Part shown: one piece after another, positions 1-7,689 of the stretch
Layout of the letters: the number at the start of each line of letters is the position of its first letter
How positions within the stretch are numbered: the first letter of the stretch is position 1
Source of the DNA: Planctomycetota bacterium
Lineage (GTDB): Bacteria > Planctomycetota > J058 > JAJDCP01
DNA length: 55,808 nt
Reading direction: 5' to 3'
NCBI GenBank assembly: GCA_029260765.1
Contig: JAJDCP010000033.1
Coordinates: 1-55,808, forward strand
Made by a program: the position numbers and the translations under genes
The notes under the pieces: model-generated
The model's input: only the letters and a program-made list of their open reading frames with translations
Database searches by the model: none
What the model was told of the DNA's origin: nothing

Positions 1-14
1 AGCGGCGCTCTCAT

Positions 15-239
15 AGAGGCTGTCTCACGGGACGTTTGGAGGAGTGCGATTGATTGCTGAAGACAATCTCATGCCCCTGCGACTCGGGGAGGAAAACCGA
101 CTTTTCTCTTTGTAGGGGAGGGGTTTACACCTCGAAGACTCGGACGCTTCGCTCCTCCCGCGGGCGGGGGTGAACCCCGCCCCAACAAGACAAGCCAAAG
201 CGACTGTGTGGCGAAATCTCGTTCCCTGAGACAGCCTCT
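15..239. mobile_element. Short element bounded by imperfect inverted repeats (MITE-like)
   Basis: Positions 15-32 and 223-239 form an inverted repeat: both read AGAGGCTGTCTCA followed by GGGA, with one extra C in the left copy. The roughly 190 bases between them have no convincing gene. They contain a strong hairpin at 162-183 that recurs near 47,087. The right end overlaps the stop codon of the spike gene (239-241). CTCTCA lies next to both ends (8-13 and 236-241), which may be a target-site duplication, although it partly overlaps the repeat itself. A small non-autonomous element or an intergenic repeat family fits best. The left flank is cut by the window edge. Confidence 0.45.
162..183. 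repeat. 22-bp hairpin repeat, copy 1
   Basis: The segment has an 8-bp stem, GGGCGGGG with CCCCGCCC, around a loop of about 6 bases. The reverse complement of all 22 bases recurs exactly at 47,087-47,108. Both copies lie at the 3' ends of genes, so they may act as terminator or mRNA-stabilising hairpins, or be part of one dispersed repeat. Confidence 0.6.
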
Positions 240-1918
240 CAGTCGACCTTGCCAAAGCCGTACAGGTCTTTGCGGTCGAGGCCGCGCTCGCCGATACCAT
301 CGCTGATGTTTCCTTCGATGGTGCGGATCTGGCCGCCGCTGACACTCTTGACCAGGCCGATGTGATGGAAGCTGGTTCCAGAACCCCAGAAGATCATGTC
401 GCCGACCCCTGGAGTGTCGTTGGCGCCGATGATCCGCCCCTGAGCCTTCAAACCCGCGACCACTTTGGTCAGGGAGGGAGAGTCCCCGCCAAAGCTGGCC
501 CCCGCTTGCTTCCAGCAGTAACAGGCGAAGCCGTTGCACCACGATGCCAGCTGGGCTTTGATGTTCTCGGGAGTGTAGAACGTCTCGTACTTCGCGAGCG
601 TCAGACCTGCCACGGTCGCAAAATACTCTTTGATGCGCGGATTGCCATCCCTGATGCCCTTGGCCTTCTCGGCATCGGCGATCTCGATGATCTTTTTGCG
701 GATCTCGGTCGCAGGCGTCGAAGGACTGTTGGGGTCGGCCCCGGGGCTGCTCTGGCTCGGCGCACCGCTATCGCTCGGCGCACCGCTGCCGCTCGGCGCG
801 CCGCCTGGGGCTCCACCCGGTGCTACGCCCGCGCTGCGCATCATCTGTCGCACAGCTCGCCGGACCTGCCGCACGGTGGCCGTGCCGGTCGCCTGTCCCA
901 TGCCCGCAAGCACTTGCGCAGCCGTCGCAGCGGGATTGCCGCCGGCGGCCTCCATGCCCATCATCGGCGCCGCGCCCGCCATGCCTGCCCCACCCAGGGC
1001 CGCCCCCAGTGTCTGCAGGATCGCATCGAGCTGTGACGGCGCGATCACCACCGGCGCTCCCGGCATCTGCAGTCCCACGGGCGCTCCGACCAGATTGCAG
1101 ACTCCCCCAGCGTAGATGTTCGCGACCCCCCCGGCCTCACAACCGAAGCTGCCCGCGCCGGTCACCTCGCCCTTGGAGCCCTGAACATTCAGCGCGGCCC
1201 CGGCTTTGACGCCCACGACCCCGCCCGCCTTCAGCTCGAGGTTGGCGCGGGAGTCGAAGGTCGTGGTTCCGCCGGACTTGATCACGACGACGTTGTGCGA
1301 CCCAAGGGTCGCATCGCCGAGCACCTGCACCACAACCTCTTTGGCCGAGAGATTCATGCTTCCCGCCGGACAATTCAGCAGGTTGTTCCCATCGGCGTTG
1401 CTGATCTTGACCTTCTTCTCTTCGGTGATCAGATCGAAACGATGCTTACCGGTCTTGTCCGAGACTGTGACGCCACTGTTGTCGTCGAAGACGATCATGT
1501 GTCCTGAACGCGAGCGGATGTACTTCTTGTCATTCTTGCCGTCCGCATTGAAAGCGCCTTTGTGCGTATCGATGTGGGCCGGATCTTCGACACATTGGGG
1601 ACAGAAGACATCGTACAAGGACGGAGGTCTGTCCTTCTCGTTCCAGAGCACCCCGAGCACAAAAGGACGCGTGACATCGCCGTGCTCAAAGCCCACCAGG
1701 CACTCGTCGCCCACCTCAGGCAGGAACCAGAACCCCCTGCCCTTACCGGCCATCGGCTGCACAACACGCGCCCAGTGGCTCTCGACTCCCTCTCCCATCC
1801 AGGGCAGCAGCAGCTTGACGCGGCCCAGGCCTTCTTCATCCTGATTGTTCGAAACCAAGCCGATCGCCAGGCCGGTGATCCTGCAGAAGGTTCCTTCGCC
1901 ACTGGACTTGAGTTGCAT
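239..1918 (-). CDS. VgrG/gpV-like spike protein with C-terminal CHAP-like cargo domain
   Basis: The 559-residue product is a spike-tip protein of a contractile injection apparatus (type VI secretion or a phage-tail-like system). Residues about 10-95 are the gpV/gp5 OB-fold domain, with the hallmark stretches DEEGLGRVKLLLPW, SHWARVVQP, GRGFWFLPEVGDE and GVLWN. A Gly/Val-rich beta-helix-like section follows, then an Ala/Gly/Pro/Ser linker. The last ~140 residues hold a Cys motif (WCNGFACYCW, about 459-468), a HHIGLV His motif (about 516) and EGN, as in CHAP or NlpC/P60 amidases, so a peptidoglycan-cutting cargo is likely. The large gp27-like N-terminal domain of classical VgrG is absent. I chose the ATG at 1916-1918 because a TATACT -10-like hexamer (minus strand, 1957-1962) lies upstream; the frame stays open to an ATG at 1964-1966. 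Confidence 0.85.
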   Translation of the reverse strand: MQLKSSGEGTFCRITGLAIGLVSNNQDEEGLGRVKLLLPWMGEGVESHWARVVQPMAGKGRGFWFLPEVGDECLVGFEHGDVTRPFVLGVLWNEKDRPPSLYDVFCPQCVEDPAHIDTHKGAFNADGKNDKKYIRSRSGHMIVFDDNSGVTVSDKTGKHRFDLITEEKKVKISNADGNNLLNCPAGSMNLSAKEVVVQVLGDATLGSHNVVVIKSGGTTTFDSRANLELKAGGVVGVKAGAALNVQGSKGEVTGAGSFGCEAGGVANIYAGGVCNLVGAPVGLQMPGAPVVIAPSQLDAILQTLGAALGGAGMAGAAPMMGMEAAGGNPAATAAQVLAGMGQATGTATVRQVRRAVRQMMRSAGVAPGGAPGGAPSGSGAPSDSGAPSQSSPGADPNSPSTPATEIRKKIIEIADAEKAKGIRDGNPRIKEYFATVAGLTLAKYETFYTPENIKAQLASWCNGFACYCWKQAGASFGGDSPSLTKVVAGLKAQGRIIGANDTPGVGDMIFWGSGTSFHHIGLVKSVSGGQIRTIEGNISDGIGERGLDRKDLYGFGKVD

Positions 1919-2119
1919 CGCTATCTCGCAGGGCTGGTGCTCGGGAAGTACCCTCAAGTATACCATCAAGCAGCCTGGACCCCCTCTCCTTCCTTACCCT
2001 CGCCCCTGGCCATCAGCAGCGCCCTGGCAACTGCGTTTGCGCGCTGACTGCCGACCGCGCCGGGGTCCGCGCGGCCCCCTCGCGGCGAGGCTCAAGCGCG
2101 GGGCGTGGAACACCTCCGG

Positions 2120-2149
2120 TTGGCAGAGTGAAACCACTTCGGCTATCAT
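2120..2149 (+). promoter_or_regulatory. Predicted sigma-70-like promoter of the kinase-FGE gene
   Basis: TTGGCA (2120-2125) and TATCAT (2144-2149) are separated by 18 bases. The expected transcript start, near 2156, leaves a leader of about 50 bases before the GTG at 2208. That favours this GTG over the ATG at 2163. Confidence 0.45.
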
Positions 2150-2207
2150 CAGGGCCAAAGCGATGTCAGGCTCATCCCGCCCATTCTGCGCGGGACGGGG
2201 GCAAGAA

Positions 2208-4913
2208 GTGCCGAAAGTCAGCGAGTACGACCGGGCGTTTGCCCGGGTGACGGTCTCCCTTGGCTTGCTCAGCAAAGGCAAAGTCAAGGACTGCGTCGAG
2301 GCCTGGGTGTCGCGCCCAGACCGGGGCCGGCCCGCTCCGCTGCGCACATTCCTGATGAGCTATGGCAAGCTGTCCTCGGCCCAGATCCGCTCGGTTGAAG
2401 AAGAAGTGGCGCGGCTGAGCACGCCCTGCACCAAGTGCGGCAAGGCACGCTTCAGAGGAAAGCCCAAAGCCAAGCTCAAGGGACCGTGTCCGCACTGCCA
2501 GGCACCTCGGGTCGACAATGGCGCACGCCGCACCCGACGCGGAAGCAAACCGCGACTCGAGCCCGCCTCTGGCGCTTCGGCGCCTGCACGCAGCGAGCCA
2601 TCGACCTCGAGCGCACGCAGCTCCCAGGATGCCCCGCTGGTCCGCCACGTGGCCGGAGAATCTGTAGAGGACTCAGAGGCCGAGCTGTTCGGAGCCGCAG
2701 AGTCGGACGAAGAGCGCGACTTCCACAGCGAGCTGACGCATATCCCGGCAGAGCCCGAACCGCCGAAGGAGGCAGCCGCCGCCGCCGCGGCCGCCGCGGC
2801 TCCGCCCCCCCCACCGAGTGAACCCAAGCCGCCGCCCCCCGAGCCTGCCCGTCGGCCGGAACCCCGGCCCGAAGGCCGTGATCTGGTCGGCAAGGCCTGG
2901 CGCCAACTCAAGGGCAAGAACCTCAGCGCCAATATGCGTCAGGACGACGAAGAGCCCGTCCGCACACTGAAGATCGGCTCGACCATCGGCTCCTACGAGA
3001 TCACCAACAAGCTCGGGCAGGGCGGGATGGGCGTGGTCTATCTCGGCGTGCATCGCGAAATGCGGCGCGAAGCGGCCATCAAGGTCCTGCCTGTCAAAGC
3101 CGAGGGCTCGCGTCGCAAGCTCGATGCCTTCAAACGAGAGGCCCAGGTCCTCGCGCGCCTCGACCACGCCAACATCATCGGCATCTACGATGTCGGCATC
3201 GATGGCGACTACGCGTACATCGCGATGGAGCTGGCCCCCCACGGCAGCGTTCTGGACAAGATTGGCAAGGACAAGCGCCTGAACCACTTGGAGGCGACAC
3301 GCATCCTGCTCGAGTCGTCACGCGCACTGGCCAAAGTGCACGCAGAAGGCTTGGTGCATCGCGACATCAAGCCGGCCAACATCCTGCTGGGCGGCAAAGA
3401 CGAGGTCAAACTCACCGACTTTGGCCTGGTGCGCGATGAGCACCTCGACCCCAACAAGAGCTATTTCGCTGGCAAGATCGTCGGCTCGCCCGCGTACATG
3501 TCCCCAGAGCAGGCCGACTGCCGCCCCCTCGATCACCGCACCGACCTCTATGCCCTCGGCGTGACGGCCTACCACATGCTCTCCGGGCATCCGCCCTTCA
3601 AAGGCAAGAGCGCAGTCCAGGTGTTGGTCAAGCAGATGCGCGAGTCGCCCCCACGCATCCGCGACGAGGTTCCGGAGGTTCCCGAATTCCTCGAAGAGTT
3701 GATCCTGGGGCTGATGGCCAAGAACCCCGAAGCCCGGCCGCAGTCGGCGGACCAGCTGATCGAGGCCTTGCGCAGCAAGCGCTTTGTGCGGCAGAAGGTC
3801 GACAAAGCGCTGAGCATCAATCAGCCCTTGGCCAAAGTCGAGAAGTCGCAGAAGCTCAAGCCCTCCCGCACTCTGCTGGCCCCCCGCCGCGAGCAGGTGG
3901 ATCTGCTGCCTGCCTGGCTGCAGCGGGTGGCTGTGACCGTGCTGTGCCTGCTGGCCGCGCTGTTCTTTTTCCCCCTCGATGAGGCGATCCGGGTGTACGT
4001 GAAGGGGGAAGATCAGCTTCCTCTGACCATCTACGATCGAGCCCCGAAAGACGAGCTCGATCGCTGGCGTCAGCGCTTTGAAACCCAACCGATCTCCGAA
4101 GATTCCCTGGAAGTCTGGGCCCAGCGCTTCTCTGAGCGCTTTTCGTGGGAACCCTGGCCAGCCCGCGCGCATTCACTGTGCGCGGAGCTGCAGCGCAAGC
4201 AGCGCGAGCGACAGCATTTGGAGCACAACGAAGCCTTGAAGTTGGCGCGCTTGGCGTTCAGTCAGCAAGACCTCCGGGGAGCCGCCGCCGCCCTTTCGGG
4301 CTTCGAGGCACCGACCGACGAGAGCTTCTCAAGCTTCAAGCAGACGGTTCGTGACGCTTTGCTGTCGGATGGCTGGTGCTGGGTCGAAGGCGACGAGCCG
4401 TTCTTGTTGCAGCGCACCGAGGTCAGCCGCGAGGCTTTCGCCGCCTACGTGTCTGCCTATGGACTTGATGCCGCACCTCCTGGCTACACCGTCCCCCAGG
4501 GCACCGAGCTGGCGCTGCCGCAGACCGGGGTCAGCTACGGGGAGGCGGCAGCCTATGCCAGCTCCTACGGCGCGCGCCTGCCGACAGTGGAGCAGTGGCG
4601 GGCAGCCTTCGGGCACACGCTGTATCCTTTCGGCGAGGCTCTGCAGGACCCGGCGAGCGTCAACGCCCGAGGTAGTTACGACGATCAGCCTCTGCCGGTA
4701 GCCTCCGAGCTTCCCGGCGGGGCCAGCAAGCTGGGCGTGTTGCATCTGTCGGGCAATGCCGCCGAGTGGATCATGACCCCTGACGGTGCAGCGGCCGCTG
4801 GTGGCGCGTTCAAGTCGTCACCTGCCAACACCACCATCGACGACGTCGTCCCCTATCCGGAAGAAAGCCGGTCGAGCTGCATCGGCTTCCGCTGCGCGGT
4901 GCCCCTGCGATAG
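2208..4913 (+). CDS. Membrane Ser/Thr protein kinase with C-terminal FGE-sulfatase-like domain
   Basis: This 901-residue protein has five parts. First is a ~70-residue helical N-terminal domain of a kind common before planctomycete kinases. Next is a four-Cys zinc ribbon (CTKCG and CPHC). A long Pro/Ala/Glu-rich linker follows. Residues ~255-525 are an intact Hanks kinase domain, with the glycine loop GQGGMGVVY, the lysine in AIKVL, HRDIKPAN near 382, DFG and SPEQ. One membrane helix lies at ~567-588. Residues ~715-901 resemble an FGE-sulfatase (SUMF1) fold with EVSREAF, RLPTVEQW, GNAAEWI and GFRCAV. The kinase is probably cytoplasmic and the FGE-like domain exported; whether that domain is catalytic is unknown. 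The GTG start has a G-rich Shine-Dalgarno about 7 bases upstream; ATG 2163 is the alternative. Confidence 0.9.
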   Translation: MPKVSEYDRAFARVTVSLGLLSKGKVKDCVEAWVSRPDRGRPAPLRTFLMSYGKLSSAQIRSVEEEVARLSTPCTKCGKARFRGKPKAKLKGPCPHCQAPRVDNGARRTRRGSKPRLEPASGASAPARSEPSTSSARSSQDAPLVRHVAGESVEDSEAELFGAAESDEERDFHSELTHIPAEPEPPKEAAAAAAAAAAPPPPPSEPKPPPPEPARRPEPRPEGRDLVGKAWRQLKGKNLSANMRQDDEEPVRTLKIGSTIGSYEITNKLGQGGMGVVYLGVHREMRREAAIKVLPVKAEGSRRKLDAFKREAQVLARLDHANIIGIYDVGIDGDYAYIAMELAPHGSVLDKIGKDKRLNHLEATRILLESSRALAKVHAEGLVHRDIKPANILLGGKDEVKLTDFGLVRDEHLDPNKSYFAGKIVGSPAYMSPEQADCRPLDHRTDLYALGVTAYHMLSGHPPFKGKSAVQVLVKQMRESPPRIRDEVPEVPEFLEELILGLMAKNPEARPQSADQLIEALRSKRFVRQKVDKALSINQPLAKVEKSQKLKPSRTLLAPRREQVDLLPAWLQRVAVTVLCLLAALFFFPLDEAIRVYVKGEDQLPLTIYDRAPKDELDRWRQRFETQPISEDSLEVWAQRFSERFSWEPWPARAHSLCAELQRKQRERQHLEHNEALKLARLAFSQQDLRGAAAALSGFEAPTDESFSSFKQTVRDALLSDGWCWVEGDEPFLLQRTEVSREAFAAYVSAYGLDAAPPGYTVPQGTELALPQTGVSYGEAAAYASSYGARLPTVEQWRAAFGHTLYPFGEALQDPASVNARGSYDDQPLPVASELPGGASKLGVLHLSGNAAEWIMTPDGAAAAGGAFKSSPANTTIDDVVPYPEESRSSCIGFRCAVPLR

Positions 4914-4949
4914 CGCAGAGGGGAGCTGGCAGGCTTTTCTTGTGAAGGC

Positions 4950-4978
4950 TTGATCGAGGTGCCAGGCATCGTTAGACT
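4950..4978 (+). promoter_or_regulatory. Predicted sigma-70-like promoter upstream of the bL34-like gene
   Basis: TTGATC (4950-4955) and TAGACT (4973-4978) are separated by exactly 17 bases. The predicted start near 4985 gives a leader of about 36 bases to the ATG at 5021. The promoter probably serves both the small basic gene and nadK, which lie 31 bases apart. Confidence 0.55.
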
Positions 4979-5020
4979 TGCGGGTCCGAAACGGTCAACC
5001 CTCATTTTGGGATTCAAGCC

Positions 5021-5176
5021 ATGAAGATCAGAATCCGCAATTCTTCTATCAAACGAGCGCGCAAGCACGGATTCCGCTCCAAGCCCACCAGCTACCTGAA
5101 GAAGAAGCACAAGGTCAAGACGCTGCGCATCGTGGCCCGCATCCGCCGCAAGCGTCGCACCGACTCAAACAAGTAG
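5021..5176 (+). CDS. Small basic protein resembling ribosomal protein bL34
   Basis: The 51-residue product begins MKIRIRN and is about 40% Lys plus Arg. Its first half, SSIKRARKHGFRSK, resembles the core of bL34 (S-x-x-KRxRxHGFR), and the end is an Arg/Lys cluster (RIRRKRR), as in bL34. The length is also close to bL34 (44-50 residues). The usual rnpA/yidC neighbours are missing; the gene sits alone between a kinase gene and nadK, behind a good promoter. It could instead be another small nucleic-acid-binding protein. The Shine-Dalgarno is weak. Confidence 0.6.
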   Translation: MKIRIRNSSIKRARKHGFRSKPTSYLKKKHKVKTLRIVARIRRKRRTDSNK

Positions 5177-5207
5177 TCGGCCCGCCGGCCCTCATGGAGC
5201 CTGTGCC

Positions 5208-6104
5208 GTGTTTGAGACCATCAAGACCGCGGCCGTCCTCAGCTCCCACTACAAGCCCCTCGCGCATCCCATCGCCCTTGAGGTTCAGCGAGAGCTGGAG
5301 GCTCATGGCGTAGGTGTGCCTTTTGTCGATCTCGAGGGCACCGCCGACCTCGAAGCGGCGCTGAACGGGATCGACCTGGCCATCTCTTGCGGGGGCGACG
5401 GCACGCTGCTGTCGGCCGCGCGCCGGATGGGCCAACAGCCGGTGCCCACGCTGGGGATCAACCTGGGGAAGGTCGGCTTTCTCGCCCACTTCAGCCTTGA
5501 GCATTTTCTGAGCCTGCTGCGGGGCCAGACTCCCCCCACGAGCCTGAAGATCGTGCCACGCATGCGGCTGTGTTGCGAGGTCGTCAACGAAGGACGAAGC
5601 ACCACCGGCTACGCACTCAACGATGTGAGCATAGCGCAGGGTGTCCGGGCCAAGCTGATCAACCTGCAGATGGAAGTCGACGGCGTGCAAGCTACGCAGT
5701 ACCGGGCCGATGGTCTGGTGATCTCGACGCCGACCGGTTCGACGGGCTATTCGGTGTCTCTGGGCGGGCCCATCCTGATTCCCGGGATCCAGGCCTTCTG
5801 CATCACACCTCATGCTCCCCACGACCTGACGAACCGCCCGATCATTGTAGGCGCTTCGGCCCGTATCGTCGTGCGCGTGCTGACAGAACCGCTCGAGATC
5901 GCCGTAGTCTTCGATGGGCAGCAGCATGTTCCGCTGAGACGGGGTTCTGAGGTGCGCGTGTCCCGGGCACGCAACCCATTGCCGCTGGTCGCGCCGGTCA
6001 AGCTGTCGCATTATCAACTGCTGCGCGACAAGCTGCACTGGGGTGTCGGACCCCTCTCCCCTCCGGAGGGGCCGCAGGCCACGCCGACAGCGGCATACGA
6101 CTGA
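5208..6104 (+). CDS. nadK: NAD kinase
   Basis: The enzyme phosphorylates NAD to NADP with ATP in the cytoplasm. The 298-residue length is typical. The hallmark GGDGT is at residues ~61-65, followed by LGINLGKVGFLAH, the catalytic-domain NDV, and DGLVISTPTGSTGYS, which shapes the NAD site. The GTG start lies 8 bases after GGAG and gives the usual N terminus (MFETIKTAAVLSS). The gene follows the bL34-like gene by 31 bases and converges on crcB with a 9-base gap. NAD synthetase is encoded a few genes away (10,937-12,937), but the two are not in one operon. Confidence 0.95.
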   Translation: MFETIKTAAVLSSHYKPLAHPIALEVQRELEAHGVGVPFVDLEGTADLEAALNGIDLAISCGGDGTLLSAARRMGQQPVPTLGINLGKVGFLAHFSLEHFLSLLRGQTPPTSLKIVPRMRLCCEVVNEGRSTTGYALNDVSIAQGVRAKLINLQMEVDGVQATQYRADGLVISTPTGSTGYSVSLGGPILIPGIQAFCITPHAPHDLTNRPIIVGASARIVVRVLTEPLEIAVVFDGQQHVPLRRGSEVRVSRARNPLPLVAPVKLSHYQLLRDKLHWGVGPLSPPEGPQATPTAAYD

Positions 6105-6113
6105 GACGAAGTG

Positions 6114-6491
6114 TCAGGGCCTGGCCCACAGGGCAGCAGCCGCCCAGCGTCCGATCGCCACCATCGCCAGGCCCATCACCAGACTGATTCCGGCGTAACT
6201 CAGGCCCATACCCGTACGCCCCCGTTGCAGCAGAGCAAGAGTCTCATGGCTAAAGGTGGAGAACGTGGTCAACGAGCCGAGCAGGCCGGTTATCAGCAGG
6301 CGCTGCCAGGCAGGTGTCAAGCGCGCGTGCTCGCTCAAGACCATCAGACATCCAATACAGAGACAGCCCAGCAGGTTTGCTGCCAACGTGCCGGCGACCA
6401 CGCTGCCGCTGAGGTGCTTGAGCAGCAGTGACAGCAAGTGGCGGGCAATGGCACCGCAGAAACCTCCGAGACCGACGAACAGAACCTGCAT
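6114..6491 (-). CDS. crcB: Fluoride ion channel CrcB/Fluc
   Basis: A 125-residue protein with four hydrophobic segments, the normal size for this family. It has the N-terminal GGFCGAIARH (GGxxGAxxR) signature, an Asn in the second helix (ANLLGC) and the TTFSTFS motif that lines the fluoride pore. Dimers of this protein export fluoride across the inner membrane. I looked for a fluoride riboswitch upstream (6,492-6,630, read on the minus strand) and did not recognise one. The gene is convergent with nadK. Confidence 0.93.
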   Translation of the reverse strand: MQVLFVGLGGFCGAIARHLLSLLLKHLSGSVVAGTLAANLLGCLCIGCLMVLSEHARLTPAWQRLLITGLLGSLTTFSTFSHETLALLQRGRTGMGLSYAGISLVMGLAMVAIGRWAAAALWARP

Positions 6492-6561
6492 AGGAAACTC
6501 CGGGTTCTACAACGGCTACCTTGCGCCTCCCGATCAGAAGACGGCAGTGCAGCGCGAGCAC

Positions 6562-6589
6562 TTTTGTGCAAAACTGCTACACTTATACA
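6562..6589 (+). promoter_or_regulatory. Possible promoter of the tandem-repeat protein gene
   Basis: TTTTGT (6562-6567) and TATACA (6584-6589) are separated by 16 bases in an unusually AT-rich patch between divergent genes. TACACT at 6578-6583 is an alternative -10. The -35 match is weak. Confidence 0.3.
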
Positions 6590-6629
6590 GATGCATCGGC
6601 AGGTGCGGGAGCACGGAGTGCTCGATTCC

Positions 6630-7682
6630 ATGACGGAGCTGGAATCCGGCAGAATGCAATATGGAGACTGCCCCAAGTGCGGAGACATCTTCCGGCTGGG
6701 GAGCGAGTGTCCCACATGTGCCCAGAGCGGGGGTCCCGCAGCACCGATGGCTGAAGCCGATGATGAAGGTTTTTTCGACGACGCCGACTTCGTCGACGCG
6801 CAGGCGGAACGCCTCCCCGTCGCTTACGGCGGCTGGGCTGCCCGTCCTCCCAGGCCTGAGTCGATCGACTTCGCTGTCCCCAAGCGATTCAAGGTCTTTC
6901 AGCTTCCCCGAGAGGCGCGCTACCGCGAGGCGGTGACGCCACACGACATCGACATACCCACACCACTGATTCCTGCCCACCCGCGGCTCGGGCCCGACAA
7001 ATCGGTGAGTCACGAGTCCGATACAGATTTCGACCTGCCCGTCCCCGCGGGCGTGGTGCGTGGAGACGAGGTCACCACGCACGAGCTGCCCGTGCCGCGC
7101 ATCCACGACGCCGACACGCGTCTGGACGTTCGGATCCATCCCACACCGGAGCAATTCCGGGCGTCTGAAAAAGAGACCGAGCTCGAGATCCGAGCGCCCT
7201 GGGCCAACCATGACGGTTTCCACGAGTCAGACACATCGTTGGACCTGCCCCGGCCTGGGCGGCAACGCCGCAGGGAGAACCAGGACGATATGCGCGAGAC
7301 CGGCGTCGACTTCGTCGTTCCACAACTCGACGATCCACTTCCCGCCGACCAGCGTGAGACCGGTGCTGATTTTGCCGTGCCCCGTTTCGACGAGCCTCTG
7401 CCCTCCGATCAGCGCGAGACCGGCGTCGACTTCGTCGTTCCGCAGCTCGACAACTCCCAGCCCGCCGACCAACGCGAGACCGGTGCCGATTTTGCCGTCC
7501 CACGCCTCGACAAGCCCTTGCCCGCCGACCAGCGTGAGACCGGCGTCGATTTTGCCGTCCCTCGGGTGGACACGACGCCTCCCGCCCGGCATCGAGTCGA
7601 CAAGCCTCGCCGCAAGAGCGACCGCAACAAATCGGCGCGCGAGTTCCGCAGCTTCTCGGATGAGCTGCTCGAGGGTCCCTAG
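6630..7682 (+). CDS. Zinc-ribbon protein with 20-residue tandem repeats, function unknown
   Basis: A 350-residue soluble, acidic protein without signal peptide or membrane helix. The N terminus is a zinc ribbon (CPKCGDIFRLGSECPTC). The middle has scattered short motifs of the type HESDTxxDLP. The end contains five near-identical 20-residue repeats with the core RETGxDFxVPxxDxPxPxDQ, encoded by 60-bp units from 7293. A Lys/Arg-rich tail closes the protein. The repeats look like a linear array of docking sites or phospho-acceptors (Thr in RETG), perhaps for the nearby kinases; that is speculation. Start ATG 6630 follows GGAG by 11 bases; ATG 6654 is an alternative. Confidence 0.75.
   Translation: MTELESGRMQYGDCPKCGDIFRLGSECPTCAQSGGPAAPMAEADDEGFFDDADFVDAQAERLPVAYGGWAARPPRPESIDFAVPKRFKVFQLPREARYREAVTPHDIDIPTPLIPAHPRLGPDKSVSHESDTDFDLPVPAGVVRGDEVTTHELPVPRIHDADTRLDVRIHPTPEQFRASEKETELEIRAPWANHDGFHESDTSLDLPRPGRQRRRENQDDMRETGVDFVVPQLDDPLPADQRETGADFAVPRFDEPLPSDQRETGVDFVVPQLDNSQPADQRETGADFAVPRLDKPLPADQRETGVDFAVPRVDTTPPARHRVDKPRRKSDRNKSAREFRSFSDELLEGP
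7293..7592 (+). repeat. Five tandem 60-bp repeats inside the coding sequence
   Basis: Units start at 7293, 7353, 7413, 7473 and 7533. Units 1 and 3 (GVDFVVPQ type) are closer to each other than to units 2 and 4 (GADFAVPR type), so the array probably grew by duplication of a 120-bp pair. Confidence 0.9.
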
Positions 7683-7689
7683 GAGCCTG

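Noticed and set aside
1845..2207. Start of the first kinase inside the spike gene at 1,845
   Set aside because: That part overlaps the spike gene on the opposite strand and precedes the predicted promoter; no domain begins before residue ~5 of the GTG start.
6492..6540. Twelve bases (ACGGCTACCTTG) identical to the universal 3' end of 16S rRNA, with a nearby GAAC
   Set aside because: The match does not extend to neighbouring conserved bases and no other rRNA sequence is present, so it is probably chance.
6492..6629. Possible fluoride riboswitch before crcB
   Set aside because: I could not find the conserved pseudoknot and GAUG/AAAC elements in the expected orientation.
7293..7592. CRISPR-like array
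   Set aside because: The repeats are contiguous 60-bp coding units in frame with no unique spacers.
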